A DNA stretch of 11,251 nucleotides, from assembly GCA_021129695.1 (NCBI GenBank), contig JAJOKU010000085.1:1-11251 (forward strand), in the 5' to 3' direction. Numbering within the stretch: the stretch's first letter is position 1; each line of letters starts with the position of its first letter. Origin of the DNA: a candidate division NPL-UPA2 bacterium. Its GTDB lineage: Bacteria > NPL-UPA2 > JAGMAN01. A program made the position numbers and the translations under genes. This document shows positions 1 through 6,535 of this stretch, piece after piece. The notes beneath the pieces were generated by a model that saw nothing but the letters and a program-made list of their open reading frames with translations, did not search any database and was not told the DNA's origin.

Positions 1-16
1 TCGGTAGGCTAAAGGG

Positions 17-44
17 TTGAAATAAATACAGAGGGAGTTATTAA
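17..44 (+). promoter_or_regulatory. Possible promoter of the peptide-transport operon
   Basis: TTGAAA at 17-22 and TATTAA at 39-44 are separated by 16 bp, a fair match to a housekeeping -35/-10 pair. TTAAAT at 41-46 with an 18-bp spacer is an alternative -10. The position, about 35 bp before the first ATG, fits a short leader. The surroundings are AT-rich, so a chance match is quite possible. Nothing else is recognisable in the first 77 bases, and no end of an upstream gene is visible. Confidence 0.25.
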
Positions 45-77
45 ATCAGCTAAATTAGTGCTGGAGGTAAAAGGCTG

Positions 78-1982
78 ATGTGGATAAAAAGATTGCTGCT
101 CATTCTGCCACTTTTCTTAATCATCCTTCTCTTGCAATCCTATTTCTGGGTGCCCACATTTGATGACCAACGGCGGGGCAATCCGGAACGGTTAGTGCAG
201 TTTATTAATGCCGGTATCGGTGATGCCCATATACTGAATCCCATTCTTTCCGCAGATACGGCCAGCGGCACCATCAATGCCAAGATTTTCGAGGGGCTCC
301 TGGACCTGGATGAGGACCTCAACCTGCGCGGGAGATTAGCCACCTCCTGGAAAATCTATGCCGAGATACATATAGAAACTGATGAGGGGTTAAAGTTAAA
401 GAAAAAAATAGCCTCAAACAGCAAGAATTACGAATTTTTAGAGAATATAAAAAGCCTGGAGGTGACTGAAGGAAAATTAAAAATCACCCTGCCTGAGGTT
501 GACCCGGAATTCCCCGGGAAACTGAGGGCCGTCTTTCCCGAAATTCCCCCCGGGGAGATAACTCAACATCCCGTTATCCTTTTCCATTTGAGAAGAGGTG
601 TCCGCTGGCATGATGGTAAGCCCTTTACCGCCAGAGATGTCAAGTTCACTTATGAAGCCATTATGGAAACAGCTAATCGTTCCCCCCGCATTCCGGATTT
701 TGAGCCGGTTAAATCAGTAACTATCATTGATGATTACACTATAAAAGTTACCTACGAACGGCTCTATTCGCCCGCTATCTATGCCTGGATGATAGGCATA
801 ATTCCGGAGCATCTTCTTGGTAAAGAGGCCTTGAGAAAAGAGGCCGAGGAGAGAGGAAAGGACCCGGCCCTATTTACCTTAAGAGACTCTAATTTCAACA
901 GAAATCCCGTGGGCCTGGGCCCTTTCAAATTTAAAGAATGGAAGTCAGACCAGTATATCAGACTCATTCGTAATGAAGACTACTGGGAAGGAGCGCCGAA
1001 TTTTCACCAGTATGTGTATCGGGTGCTGCCCGACCTGCTTACCCAGGAACTGATGTTTTACGCCGGGGCCATAGATTCCTATGCCGCCCAACCTCATCAG
1101 GTAGCGCGGCTGGAGAAAGATGAACGTTTTCAAAGTTTCTCGGGGCTGGCAGCCGGTTTTACTTATATTGGCTGGAACCTGCGTCGGGAACTCTTTAAAG
1201 ATAGAAGAGTAAGACAGGCCTTAAGCATGGCTCTGGATATTCCCCAGATAATAGAACATCTACTTTATGGACAGGCAGAACAGACCACCGGACCTTTCGC
1301 CAGGCAATCCCCTTATTACAATAGAGACCTAAGACCTATTCCCTACAATCCCGGGAAGGCCGCCAGGATACTAAAAGAATTGGGATGGAGAAGGAACGAA
1401 GAGGGCTGGCTGGAAAGAGAGGGCCAGTTATTCCAGTTTACCCTGATTACCAATGCCGGTAATGAGACTAGAAAAGCTATTGCTACTATTGCCCAGAATT
1501 CCTGGAGGGAAATAGGGATAAAGGTAAACGTGGATATTGTGGAGTGGGCGGTATTCTTAGAGAAGCATATCTATCAAAGAAATTTTGATGCCGTGGTTTT
1601 AGGGTGGTCCTTAGGGATAGTAAACCCTGACCTTTACCAGATATGGCATTCCAGCCAGGCGGAACGGGGGTTGAATTTTGTCGGTTATCATAACCCCTTA
1701 GCCGATGAGCTCATCGTCAAGATAAGGGAAGAATACAATAGAGAAAGACAGATTGAATATGCGCGCCGCTTACACGAAATAATCTATGAAGACCAGCCCT
1801 ATACCTTCCTCTATGCCGGCAAATGGACAGTCCTTCTTGATAGAAGGATAGTAATCCTAGAAAGAGAAGGGGAGCGGGAAATAATAAGTAGAATCAGGCC
1901 CACAAAAACCGGCGACTACAGCTATTTCTTCAACCGCTGGATAAAATTGGAGGAGGCGCCGGTGTTTACGAAAGAGATGTAA
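78..1982 (+). CDS. ABC transporter substrate-binding protein, peptide/nickel/opine family (SBP_bac_5, DppA/OppA-like)
   Basis: This is the extracytoplasmic binding protein that delivers a peptide-like solute to the permease pair encoded just downstream. It has 634 residues, longer than the usual 500-560. Residues 5-24 are a hydrophobic segment after a short basic start (MWIKR). There is no lipobox cysteine and no clear AxA cleavage site, so it may stay anchored as a signal-anchor protein. Family features follow in order: the first lobe (NAGIGDAHILNPILSADTAS, 44-63, and FEGLLDLD, 71-78), HLRRGVRWHDGKPFTARDVKF (170-190), GLGPFKF (279-285), FKDRRVRQALSMALD (373-387) and the NPDLYQIW segment (516-523). 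About 70 extra residues (92-164) interrupt the normally short link between LATSW and the HLRRGVRWHDG strand. GGAGG at 63-67, 10 nt before the ATG, with AAAGG closer, supports this start. The substrate cannot be read from sequence; dipeptides, oligopeptides, opines and nickel chelates are all possible. Confidence 0.93.
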   Translation: MWIKRLLLILPLFLIILLLQSYFWVPTFDDQRRGNPERLVQFINAGIGDAHILNPILSADTASGTINAKIFEGLLDLDEDLNLRGRLATSWKIYAEIHIETDEGLKLKKKIASNSKNYEFLENIKSLEVTEGKLKITLPEVDPEFPGKLRAVFPEIPPGEITQHPVILFHLRRGVRWHDGKPFTARDVKFTYEAIMETANRSPRIPDFEPVKSVTIIDDYTIKVTYERLYSPAIYAWMIGIIPEHLLGKEALRKEAEERGKDPALFTLRDSNFNRNPVGLGPFKFKEWKSDQYIRLIRNEDYWEGAPNFHQYVYRVLPDLLTQELMFYAGAIDSYAAQPHQVARLEKDERFQSFSGLAAGFTYIGWNLRRELFKDRRVRQALSMALDIPQIIEHLLYGQAEQTTGPFARQSPYYNRDLRPIPYNPGKAARILKELGWRRNEEGWLEREGQLFQFTLITNAGNETRKAIATIAQNSWREIGIKVNVDIVEWAVFLEKHIYQRNFDAVVLGWSLGIVNPDLYQIWHSSQAERGLNFVGYHNPLADELIVKIREEYNRERQIEYARRLHEIIYEDQPYTFLYAGKWTVLLDRRIVILEREGEREIISRIRPTKTGDYSYFFNRWIKLEEAPVFTKEM

Positions 1983-1983
1983 A

Positions 1984-2943
1984 ATGCTTGCTTTCTTAAA
2001 AAGAAGTCTCTGGCAAAGGGTGATTACCTTATTCCTCATCTCCGTCATTGCCTTTCTCATTATCCATCTGGCCCCGGGCTCTCCGGCAGAGATTTGCCCC
2101 TTAAATCCGAAATTTACCCATGAAGACATAGAGAGACTGCGGGAGGCTTTAGGTCTGGATAAACCCCTGCCCGTCCAGTATGCGCTTTTTTATAAGAGGC
2201 TTTTTACGGGTGAGCTCCGCTCTTTCAAAGATGGCCAGCCGGTATTGGGGAAGATCTGGGAAAGATTTTTGAATAGTCTGCCCCTGTTTGTGGTGGGCAC
2301 CATTCTCACCTGGTTCTTAGCCTTTCCCCTGGGAATCAAGGCGGCCTTAAAAAGAGAAAGCTTCTTTGACCGGGCAACAACATTTTTTGCCTACCTCCTT
2401 ATTGCCCTCCCGGCCTTCTTTCTGGCCTACCTCTTGATTATATTTGTGGTGCAGAGGTTCGATGTCTCCGTTATGGGAATGACGACTTTTGGGATAGAGG
2501 ATGCCCCCTGGGCCTTCCGCTGGAATAATCGTCTCTGGCATCTTCTTCTTCCCTCTATTTTAGGGGCCGCCGGGGGAATTGCTATTCTCTCCCGATTTGT
2601 CCGCTCTCAGATGTTGGAGATTATCAACCAGGACTATATAAGAACAGCAAAAGCCAAGGGACTTCCGGAGGATACTGTCTATTACAAGCACGCCCTGGGC
2701 AATGCCCTCATGCCTTTTATTACTATGTTTGGTCTGGTGCTTCCGGCTCTTATTGGCGGCTCGGTAATCATTGAGTATATATTCGCCTGGCCGGGCATGG
2801 GAAGGTTAGGATATGAAGCTATTATGGCCCGGGATTTTCCGGTAATAATTTCCCTGAATTTCATTGCCGCCCTGCTCACCTTAATGGGGACGTTTCTCTC
2901 TGATATTCTCTATATGCTCGTTGACCCGAGGATAAGGTTATGA
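1984..2943 (+). CDS. dppB: ABC transporter permease, DppB/OppB type
   Basis: One of the two membrane subunits forming the translocation channel of the importer. The protein has 319 residues. It starts with an N-terminal membrane helix (about 10-30), followed by an extracytoplasmic loop containing the family-typical LREALGLDKPLPVQY (52-66). Further hydrophobic helices lie near 97-119, 131-157, 185-205, 240-266 and 286-312. The EAA loop that docks on the ATPase is at about 218-245 (YIRTAKAKGLPEDTVYYKHA and on to NALMPF), with the conserved Gly at 226. The C-terminus (VDPRIRL) is typical. It starts one base after the stop of the binding-protein gene, with only a weak GAGA element in front, so translation probably depends on ribosomes arriving from upstream. 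The gene symbol is family-level and does not imply a proven dipeptide substrate. Confidence 0.93.
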   Translation: MLAFLKRSLWQRVITLFLISVIAFLIIHLAPGSPAEICPLNPKFTHEDIERLREALGLDKPLPVQYALFYKRLFTGELRSFKDGQPVLGKIWERFLNSLPLFVVGTILTWFLAFPLGIKAALKRESFFDRATTFFAYLLIALPAFFLAYLLIIFVVQRFDVSVMGMTTFGIEDAPWAFRWNNRLWHLLLPSILGAAGGIAILSRFVRSQMLEIINQDYIRTAKAKGLPEDTVYYKHALGNALMPFITMFGLVLPALIGGSVIIEYIFAWPGMGRLGYEAIMARDFPVIISLNFIAALLTLMGTFLSDILYMLVDPRIRL

Positions 2944-3923
2944 AAGCAAAAATGGTAAATTCTCCCGGCTCTCAGCCGGAGAATTTGTCTTTAATTCACC
3001 AGACCAGAGGGCAAGAGTTCTGGAGGACATTTAAGAGAAATAAACTGGCCCTGACCGGGATGGTGGTGCTGGGCTTCTTTTTTTTAACGGCCCTGACCGG
3101 GCTTTTTCTCACCTATGGCCGGGAGCCATTCTTCAATCCCCGGACGGTAAGGTTGGCTGATAGGCTGAGGCCCCCTCTTTCCCGCCCCCATAGGACTATC
3201 CCGGAAGAAAACCGGCCCCGATTTGGTATTTATATTTTAGGGACGGATGATTTGGGGAGAGATGTATTTGCCCGGATGTTACAGGGAGCCGTGGTCTCGC
3301 TTTCGGTGGGTTTTGTGGCCGTGGGAATTTCCCTGTTTATCGGGATGATTTTAGGAGGCATAGCCGGCTATTTTGCCGAAGTAAAGCTCTTAAAAGGTGT
3401 TACCGTTGACGATGTCATTGCCAGGTTGATTGATATCATGCTCTGTTTCCCGGTCTTTTTCCTCATTCTGACGCTCATAGCTATACTTCCCGGAAATATA
3501 TGGATGATTATGATCGTCATTGGCATAACCGGCTGGACCGGGGCGGCGCGCTTTGTGCGGGCGGAGTTTTTCACCTTAAAGAACCAGGATTTTGTTATCG
3601 CCGCTGAGGCCCTGGGCATTCCCCGCCGGCGGATAATATTTAAGCATATGATGCCCAATGCCCTGGCCCCGGTTCTGGTAGCAGCCATAATCGGGATTCC
3701 CGGGGCCATCCTTACCGAGGCGGCTTTAAGCTTCTTAGGATTTGGGGTGCCGCCTCCCCATGCTACCTGGGGCAATATTCTTGCGGTCGGCAGAAGATTC
3801 ATCTTTGATGCCCCCTGGATTATCTTTTCGCCCGGGGCGGCCATACTCCTCACGGTGCTCTCTTTCAACCTCTTCGGCGAAGGGTTGAGAGAGGCCCTGA
3901 ACCCAAAATTGAGGATAAGATGA
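2940..3923 (+). CDS. dppC: ABC transporter permease, DppC/OppC type
   Basis: The second membrane subunit of the importer, pairing with the DppB-type protein. It has 327 residues. A cytoplasmic N-terminus with the usual FWRTFKRNKLALTG (27-40) precedes the first helix (about 38-59). The hallmark LGTDDLGRDVFARMLQGAVV (100-119) follows, then helices near 118-145, 165-185, 186-205, 240-268 and 293-315. The EAA loop FVIAAEALGIPRRRIIFKHM runs 218-237 and continues PNALAPV. LSFLGFGVPPPHATWG (263-278) is also characteristic. The start overlaps the preceding stop as ATGA, and GAGGA (2929-2933) sits 6 nt upstream, a normal coupled arrangement. The region between the first helix and the TDDLGRD motif is somewhat long and rich in Pro and Arg (about 60-97), which is common in this family. 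Confidence 0.93.
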   Translation: MKAKMVNSPGSQPENLSLIHQTRGQEFWRTFKRNKLALTGMVVLGFFFLTALTGLFLTYGREPFFNPRTVRLADRLRPPLSRPHRTIPEENRPRFGIYILGTDDLGRDVFARMLQGAVVSLSVGFVAVGISLFIGMILGGIAGYFAEVKLLKGVTVDDVIARLIDIMLCFPVFFLILTLIAILPGNIWMIMIVIGITGWTGAARFVRAEFFTLKNQDFVIAAEALGIPRRRIIFKHMMPNALAPVLVAAIIGIPGAILTEAALSFLGFGVPPPHATWGNILAVGRRFIFDAPWIIFSPGAAILLTVLSFNLFGEGLREALNPKLRIR

Positions 3924-4924
3924 GAGACGAGAGCAAGAATAATGGACCTTTGCTGGAAATAAAAAATTTGCAGACCCATTTCTTCACTAACGAAGGTCTG
4001 GTCAAGGCCGTAGATGGTCTAGATCTGGAAATATTCTCCCGGGAGACTTCCGGGCTTGTGGGTGAGTCCGGCTGCGGCAAAACCGTCACCGCTCTTTCCA
4101 TAATGGGGCTCCTCCCCTCTCCAGGGAAGATTACCCAGGGAAGTATCACCCTACAAGGAAGGGACCTCACCCAGCTCCCGGAGAGAAAGCTCCAGAAAAT
4201 AAGGGGCAAAGAAATAGCCATGATTTTCCAGGAACCGATGACTTCCCTTAATCCCATTTTTACCGTTGGTCATCAGGTTGAAGAAGCCATCATATTTCAT
4301 CAGGGAAAGAGCAGAAAAGAGGCCCGGGAGATTACCCGGGAGATGTTTGGGAAGGTAGAACTTCCCTCCCCTGAGGAGCGGATGAATGAATATCCTCATC
4401 AGCTTTCCGGGGGCATGAAACAGCGGGTAATGATTGCTATGGCCCTATCCTGCCAGCCGAAACTTCTCATCGCCGATGAACCCACCACCGCCCTGGATGT
4501 TACCATCCAGCAAGGAATTCTTGCCCTTCTTAATAAACTGCAAGATGAGCACAGTTTAGCTATACTTTTCATAACCCACGATTTGGGCGTTATCAGTCAG
4601 GTAGCTAATAGAATAGCGGTAATGTATGCGGCCAAGATTGTTGAATGTGCCCAGGCCGGGGAGATTTTCCGGAATCCTCATCACCCCTACACGCTGGGTC
4701 TGCTCAACTCTATCCCGAAAATAGGCGGGGGCGAGAAAAGACTGCCGGCCATTCCGGGGCAACTTCCCAACCCCCTGGTTCCGGTTAAAGGATGCAGATT
4801 TCATCCCCGCTGTTTCTTTGTTAAAGATTATTGTCTGGAGAAAGAGCCCCCTTTGGCAGAAATTGCCCCGGGGCATAAGACTGCCTGCTGGCGGCACAGC
4901 GAGATAAAAGCTCAGTCCAACTGA
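3920..4924 (+). CDS. dppD: ABC transporter ATP-binding protein, DppD/OppD type
   Basis: A cytoplasmic ATPase that powers uptake as a heterodimer with the next gene product. It has 334 residues. Visible motifs are Walker A GESGCGKT (48-55), Q-loop FQEPMTSLNP (103-112), signature LSGGMKQR (162-169), Walker B LLIADEPTTALD (182-193) and the switch histidine in THD (220). The C-terminal oligopeptide/dipeptide extension includes NPHHPYT (252-258) and the cysteine motif GCRFHPRC. Cysteines 292, 298, 305 and 323 (spacing x5, x6, x17) match the quartet reported to hold a [4Fe-4S] cluster in Dpp-type ATPases; the cluster here is inferred. The start overlaps the upstream stop as ATGA, and GAGGA (3911-3915) lies 4 nt ahead, indicating coupling. 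All catalytic residues are present. Confidence 0.95.
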   Translation: MRDESKNNGPLLEIKNLQTHFFTNEGLVKAVDGLDLEIFSRETSGLVGESGCGKTVTALSIMGLLPSPGKITQGSITLQGRDLTQLPERKLQKIRGKEIAMIFQEPMTSLNPIFTVGHQVEEAIIFHQGKSRKEAREITREMFGKVELPSPEERMNEYPHQLSGGMKQRVMIAMALSCQPKLLIADEPTTALDVTIQQGILALLNKLQDEHSLAILFITHDLGVISQVANRIAVMYAAKIVECAQAGEIFRNPHHPYTLGLLNSIPKIGGGEKRLPAIPGQLPNPLVPVKGCRFHPRCFFVKDYCLEKEPPLAEIAPGHKTACWRHSEIKAQSN

Positions 4925-4937
4925 TGGAAAAGGATAA

Positions 4938-5912
4938 GTGACTGTGACAAAATCTCTCTTGAGGGTAGTAAATCTTAAAAAACATTTTCCGGTTGAGCGG
5001 GGCATGCTCTCCCGGCTGTCAGGTTGGGTGAAAGCCGTAGATGGAGTTAGTTTCTCTATTGATGCCGGTGAGACTTTAGGACTGGTAGGGGAATCGGGCT
5101 GCGGAAAGACAACCCTGGGCCGGACTATCTTGAGACTTTTAGAACCCACAGCCGGGGAAATCTTTTTTGAAGAAACGAAATTAAATGAACTTTCTCCCGA
5201 GGAACTGCGCCAGTTCCGGGCCCGCATGCAGGTTATCTTCCAGGACCCTTATTCATCCCTGAATCCGAGAATGACCGCCGGTTCTATTGTCGGCGAACCT
5301 TTAGCGGTGCACCGCCGGGCAGAGACGAAGGGCAAAAGAGAAGAAATGGTCGGGGAACTTTTTGAAAAAGTGGGACTGGCCAGGCATCATAAAAACCGGT
5401 ATCCTCATGAATTCTCCGGGGGTATGAGGCAGAGAATTGGGATTGCCCGGGCCTTAGCCTTAAAACCGAAGTTCATCGTCTGTGATGAACCGGTTTCCGC
5501 CCTTGATGTATCTATCCAGGCGCAGATAATAAATCTTTTACAAGAGCTGCAGGAAGAGCTAAGCTTAGCCTATCTTTTTATCTCCCATGACTTAAGAGTA
5601 GTAGCCCATATGAGCAATCGCATTGCCGTAATGTATCTGGGCCGACTTGTAGAAGTGGCTGTTAAAGAAGAGCTTTTCCAAAACCCGTTCCATCCTTACA
5701 CGAAAATTCTGCTGGAAGCCATTCCGGAGCCCGGGGTTATCAAAAAACAAAAAACAGGACTCCCGGGAGAAATCCAGAGTTCCTTAAATTCACCCTCGGG
5801 GTGTTCATTTCATCCCCGCTGCCCGCTGGCAAAAGAGATATGCTCGAGAGAAGAAGAACCCCAACTGCAAGAAAAAGAGAAAAACCATTTTGTTGCCTGC
5901 CATCTGCGCTGA
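4938..5912 (+). CDS. dppF: ABC transporter ATP-binding protein, DppF/OppF type
   Basis: The second ATPase of the importer, dimerising with the DppD-type subunit. It has 324 residues. Motifs are Walker A GESGCGKT (51-58), Q-loop [10 protein letters not shown] (101-110), signature FSGGMRQR (159-166, with Phe for the usual first Leu), Walker [13 protein letters not shown] (179-190) and the switch histidine in SHD (217). The C-terminal extension has NPFHPYT (249-255) and cysteines 289, 295, 302 and 321, spaced like the quartet of its partner. The gene starts 13 nt after dppD. The start is ambiguous: the GTG at 4938 is only 3 nt from AAGGA (4930-4934), whereas the second GTG at 4944 is 9 nt away and better placed, giving a protein two residues shorter. 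No ATG competes. This is the last gene of the transport operon. Confidence 0.94.
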   Translation: MTVTKSLLRVVNLKKHFPVERGMLSRLSGWVKAVDGVSFSIDAGETLGLVGESGCGKTTLGRTILRLLEPTAGEIFFEETKLNELSPEELRQFRARMQVIFQDPYSSLNPRMTAGSIVGEPLAVHRRAETKGKREEMVGELFEKVGLARHHKNRYPHEFSGGMRQRIGIARALALKPKFIVCDEPVSALDVSIQAQIINLLQELQEELSLAYLFISHDLRVVAHMSNRIAVMYLGRLVEVAVKEELFQNPFHPYTKILLEAIPEPGVIKKQKTGLPGEIQSSLNSPSGCSFHPRCPLAKEICSREEEPQLQEKEKNHFVACHLR

Positions 5913-5916
5913 TGGC
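5899..5916 (+). other. Hairpin across the dppF stop codon
   Basis: GCCATC (5899-5904) and GATGGC (5911-5916) form a perfect 6-bp stem with a 6-nt loop, and the TGA stop codon (5910-5912) lies across the 3' side of the loop. No T-run follows, so this is not a standard intrinsic terminator. It might still slow decay from the 3' end or mark the end of the operon. No better terminator was seen in the next 100 bases. Confidence 0.3.
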
Positions 5917-5985
5917 TGCTGATTTAGGTTGTGATATGTTTCACTGATGTAGTGTAGGGGCTTGTCCACATTCTCTAATGAGCAC

Positions 5986-6008
5986 ACAATTTACGGAACA
6001 TAAATTGT
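5986..6008. repeat. AT-rich hairpin, 8-bp stem
   Basis: ACAATTTA (5986-5993) and TAAATTGT (6001-6008) are perfectly complementary around the 7-nt loop CGGAACA. There is no T-run on either side, so a terminator function is doubtful. It lies within the inverted-repeat-bounded stretch. Confidence 0.45.
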
Positions 6009-6040
6009 AGGTGCGAATTATCCTGATAGCAGCAAGAAAA

Positions 6041-6063
6041 TTCGTCGCTTCGCTCCTCATGAC
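6041..6063 (-). repeat. Degenerate dispersed repeat of the GAGGAGCGAAGCGACGAA type
   Basis: The minus strand reads GTCATGAGGAGCGAAGCGAC followed by GAA. This closely resembles the short intergenic repeat GTCATTGCGAGGAGCGAAGC (continuing GACGAAGCAATC) that I recall being dispersed in many unrelated bacterial genomes, here lacking the TGC after CAT. At 6184-6214 the minus strand carries a looser relative (GATAGCAAAACGCTACGAAA), which may be a second, more decayed copy. The identification rests on memory of the motif and not on a search. Confidence 0.45.
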
Positions 6064-6300
6064 TTTGATTAACGCAAGACTGTGAGTAAAAGCACACACT
6101 TTTGAGAACAGCCAAGTCAAAGAAAGACAAGCACTTAAATGAGAAAATGCTCTATACTTTACTATACTTCAAGAAAATTTAGAATAGATTTTCGTAGCGT
6201 TTTGCTATCGGGGCAAATTTAGCCATATGGCATGCCCATAAAGGCTACACTACTTTGTCAGCGATTCCGCAATTTTAATTTTCACTCACTTAAGACCCCT

Positions 6301-6535
6301 CTATAACCCACCCCTTTTCCCCACTAAATAACTGCTGAGCAAATTCGCATTGGTGCAAAAAAAATCCCAGCGATTTTTGTGGAATTCCAATTGAGGATGT
6401 GGTATACTCCTGAAGCATAAGAATTTTAATGATTCGGAGAATAGAGAAGCACCGGGCATGAGAGCATGAGTAAGAGTTTTTATCTGGTGCACTGGTCACC
6501 GGTGTCCTATATCCCGAACGCGGTAGAGGGCTATC
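6301..6535 (+). promoter_or_regulatory. Leader and likely promoter region of the leuC-like operon
   Basis: The stretch holds an A/T-rich hairpin (AAAAATC 6360-6366 with GATTTTT 6372-6378), the palindrome TGGAATTCCA (6380-6389) and a TATACT hexamer (6403-6408) that could be a -10 box. Its -35 partner is weak (TGGAAT, 6380-6385). Downstream, GCACCGG (6449-6455) can pair with GGTGC (6486-6490) or, as CACCGG, with CCGGTG (6499-6504), and CACCGGTG (6497-6504) is itself palindromic. A tandem GCATGAG repeat sits at 6456-6462 and 6464-6470. No T-box motif or known riboswitch core was recognised. GAGGG (6526-6530) serves as the ribosome site for the TTG start at 6536. Confidence 0.35.

Larger units (their letters stand above)
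5949..6253. repeat. Long-range inverted repeat bounding a possible MITE-like remnant
   Basis: GTAGTGTAG (5949-5957) and CTACACTAC (6245-6253) are perfect 9-bp inverted copies about 305 bp apart end to end. Just outside them, CTGA (5944-5947) and TCAG (6258-6261) are also complementary, offset by a few bases. No transposase and no target-site duplication could be recognised. The interior holds hairpins and dispersed-repeat-like sequence. The pair could be the worn ends of a small non-autonomous element, or chance. Confidence 0.3.
5913..6300. other. Gene-free, repeat-rich stretch between the two operons
   Basis: No reading frame here has a plausible start, ribosome site and coding character on either strand. 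The stretch contains a 9-bp long-range inverted repeat (5949-5957 and 6245-6253), an 8-bp stem hairpin (5986-6008) and a GAGCGAAGCGACGAA-type repeat on the minus strand (6041-6063). It also has the 8-bp direct repeat CTATACTT at 6152-6159 and 6162-6169, and a GCCATATGGC palindrome (6222-6231) enclosed by GGGCA/TGCCC (6211-6215 and 6233-6237). This composition suggests decayed small repeat elements rather than a lost gene. Confidence 0.6.

Noticed and set aside
3368..3979. 203-codon minus-strand frame opposite dppC
   Set aside because: It is wholly antisense to a well-defined permease gene, has an unlikely basic composition, and is explained by codon bias of the real gene.
4556..5227. 223-codon minus-strand frame opposite the two ATPase genes
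   Set aside because: It spans the dppD-dppF junction in antisense, shows no family motif and has no ribosome site.
6301..6535. T-box or other amino-acid riboswitch before the leuC-like gene
   Set aside because: The TGGNACCGCG antiterminator motif, a specifier loop and an intrinsic terminator are all missing.
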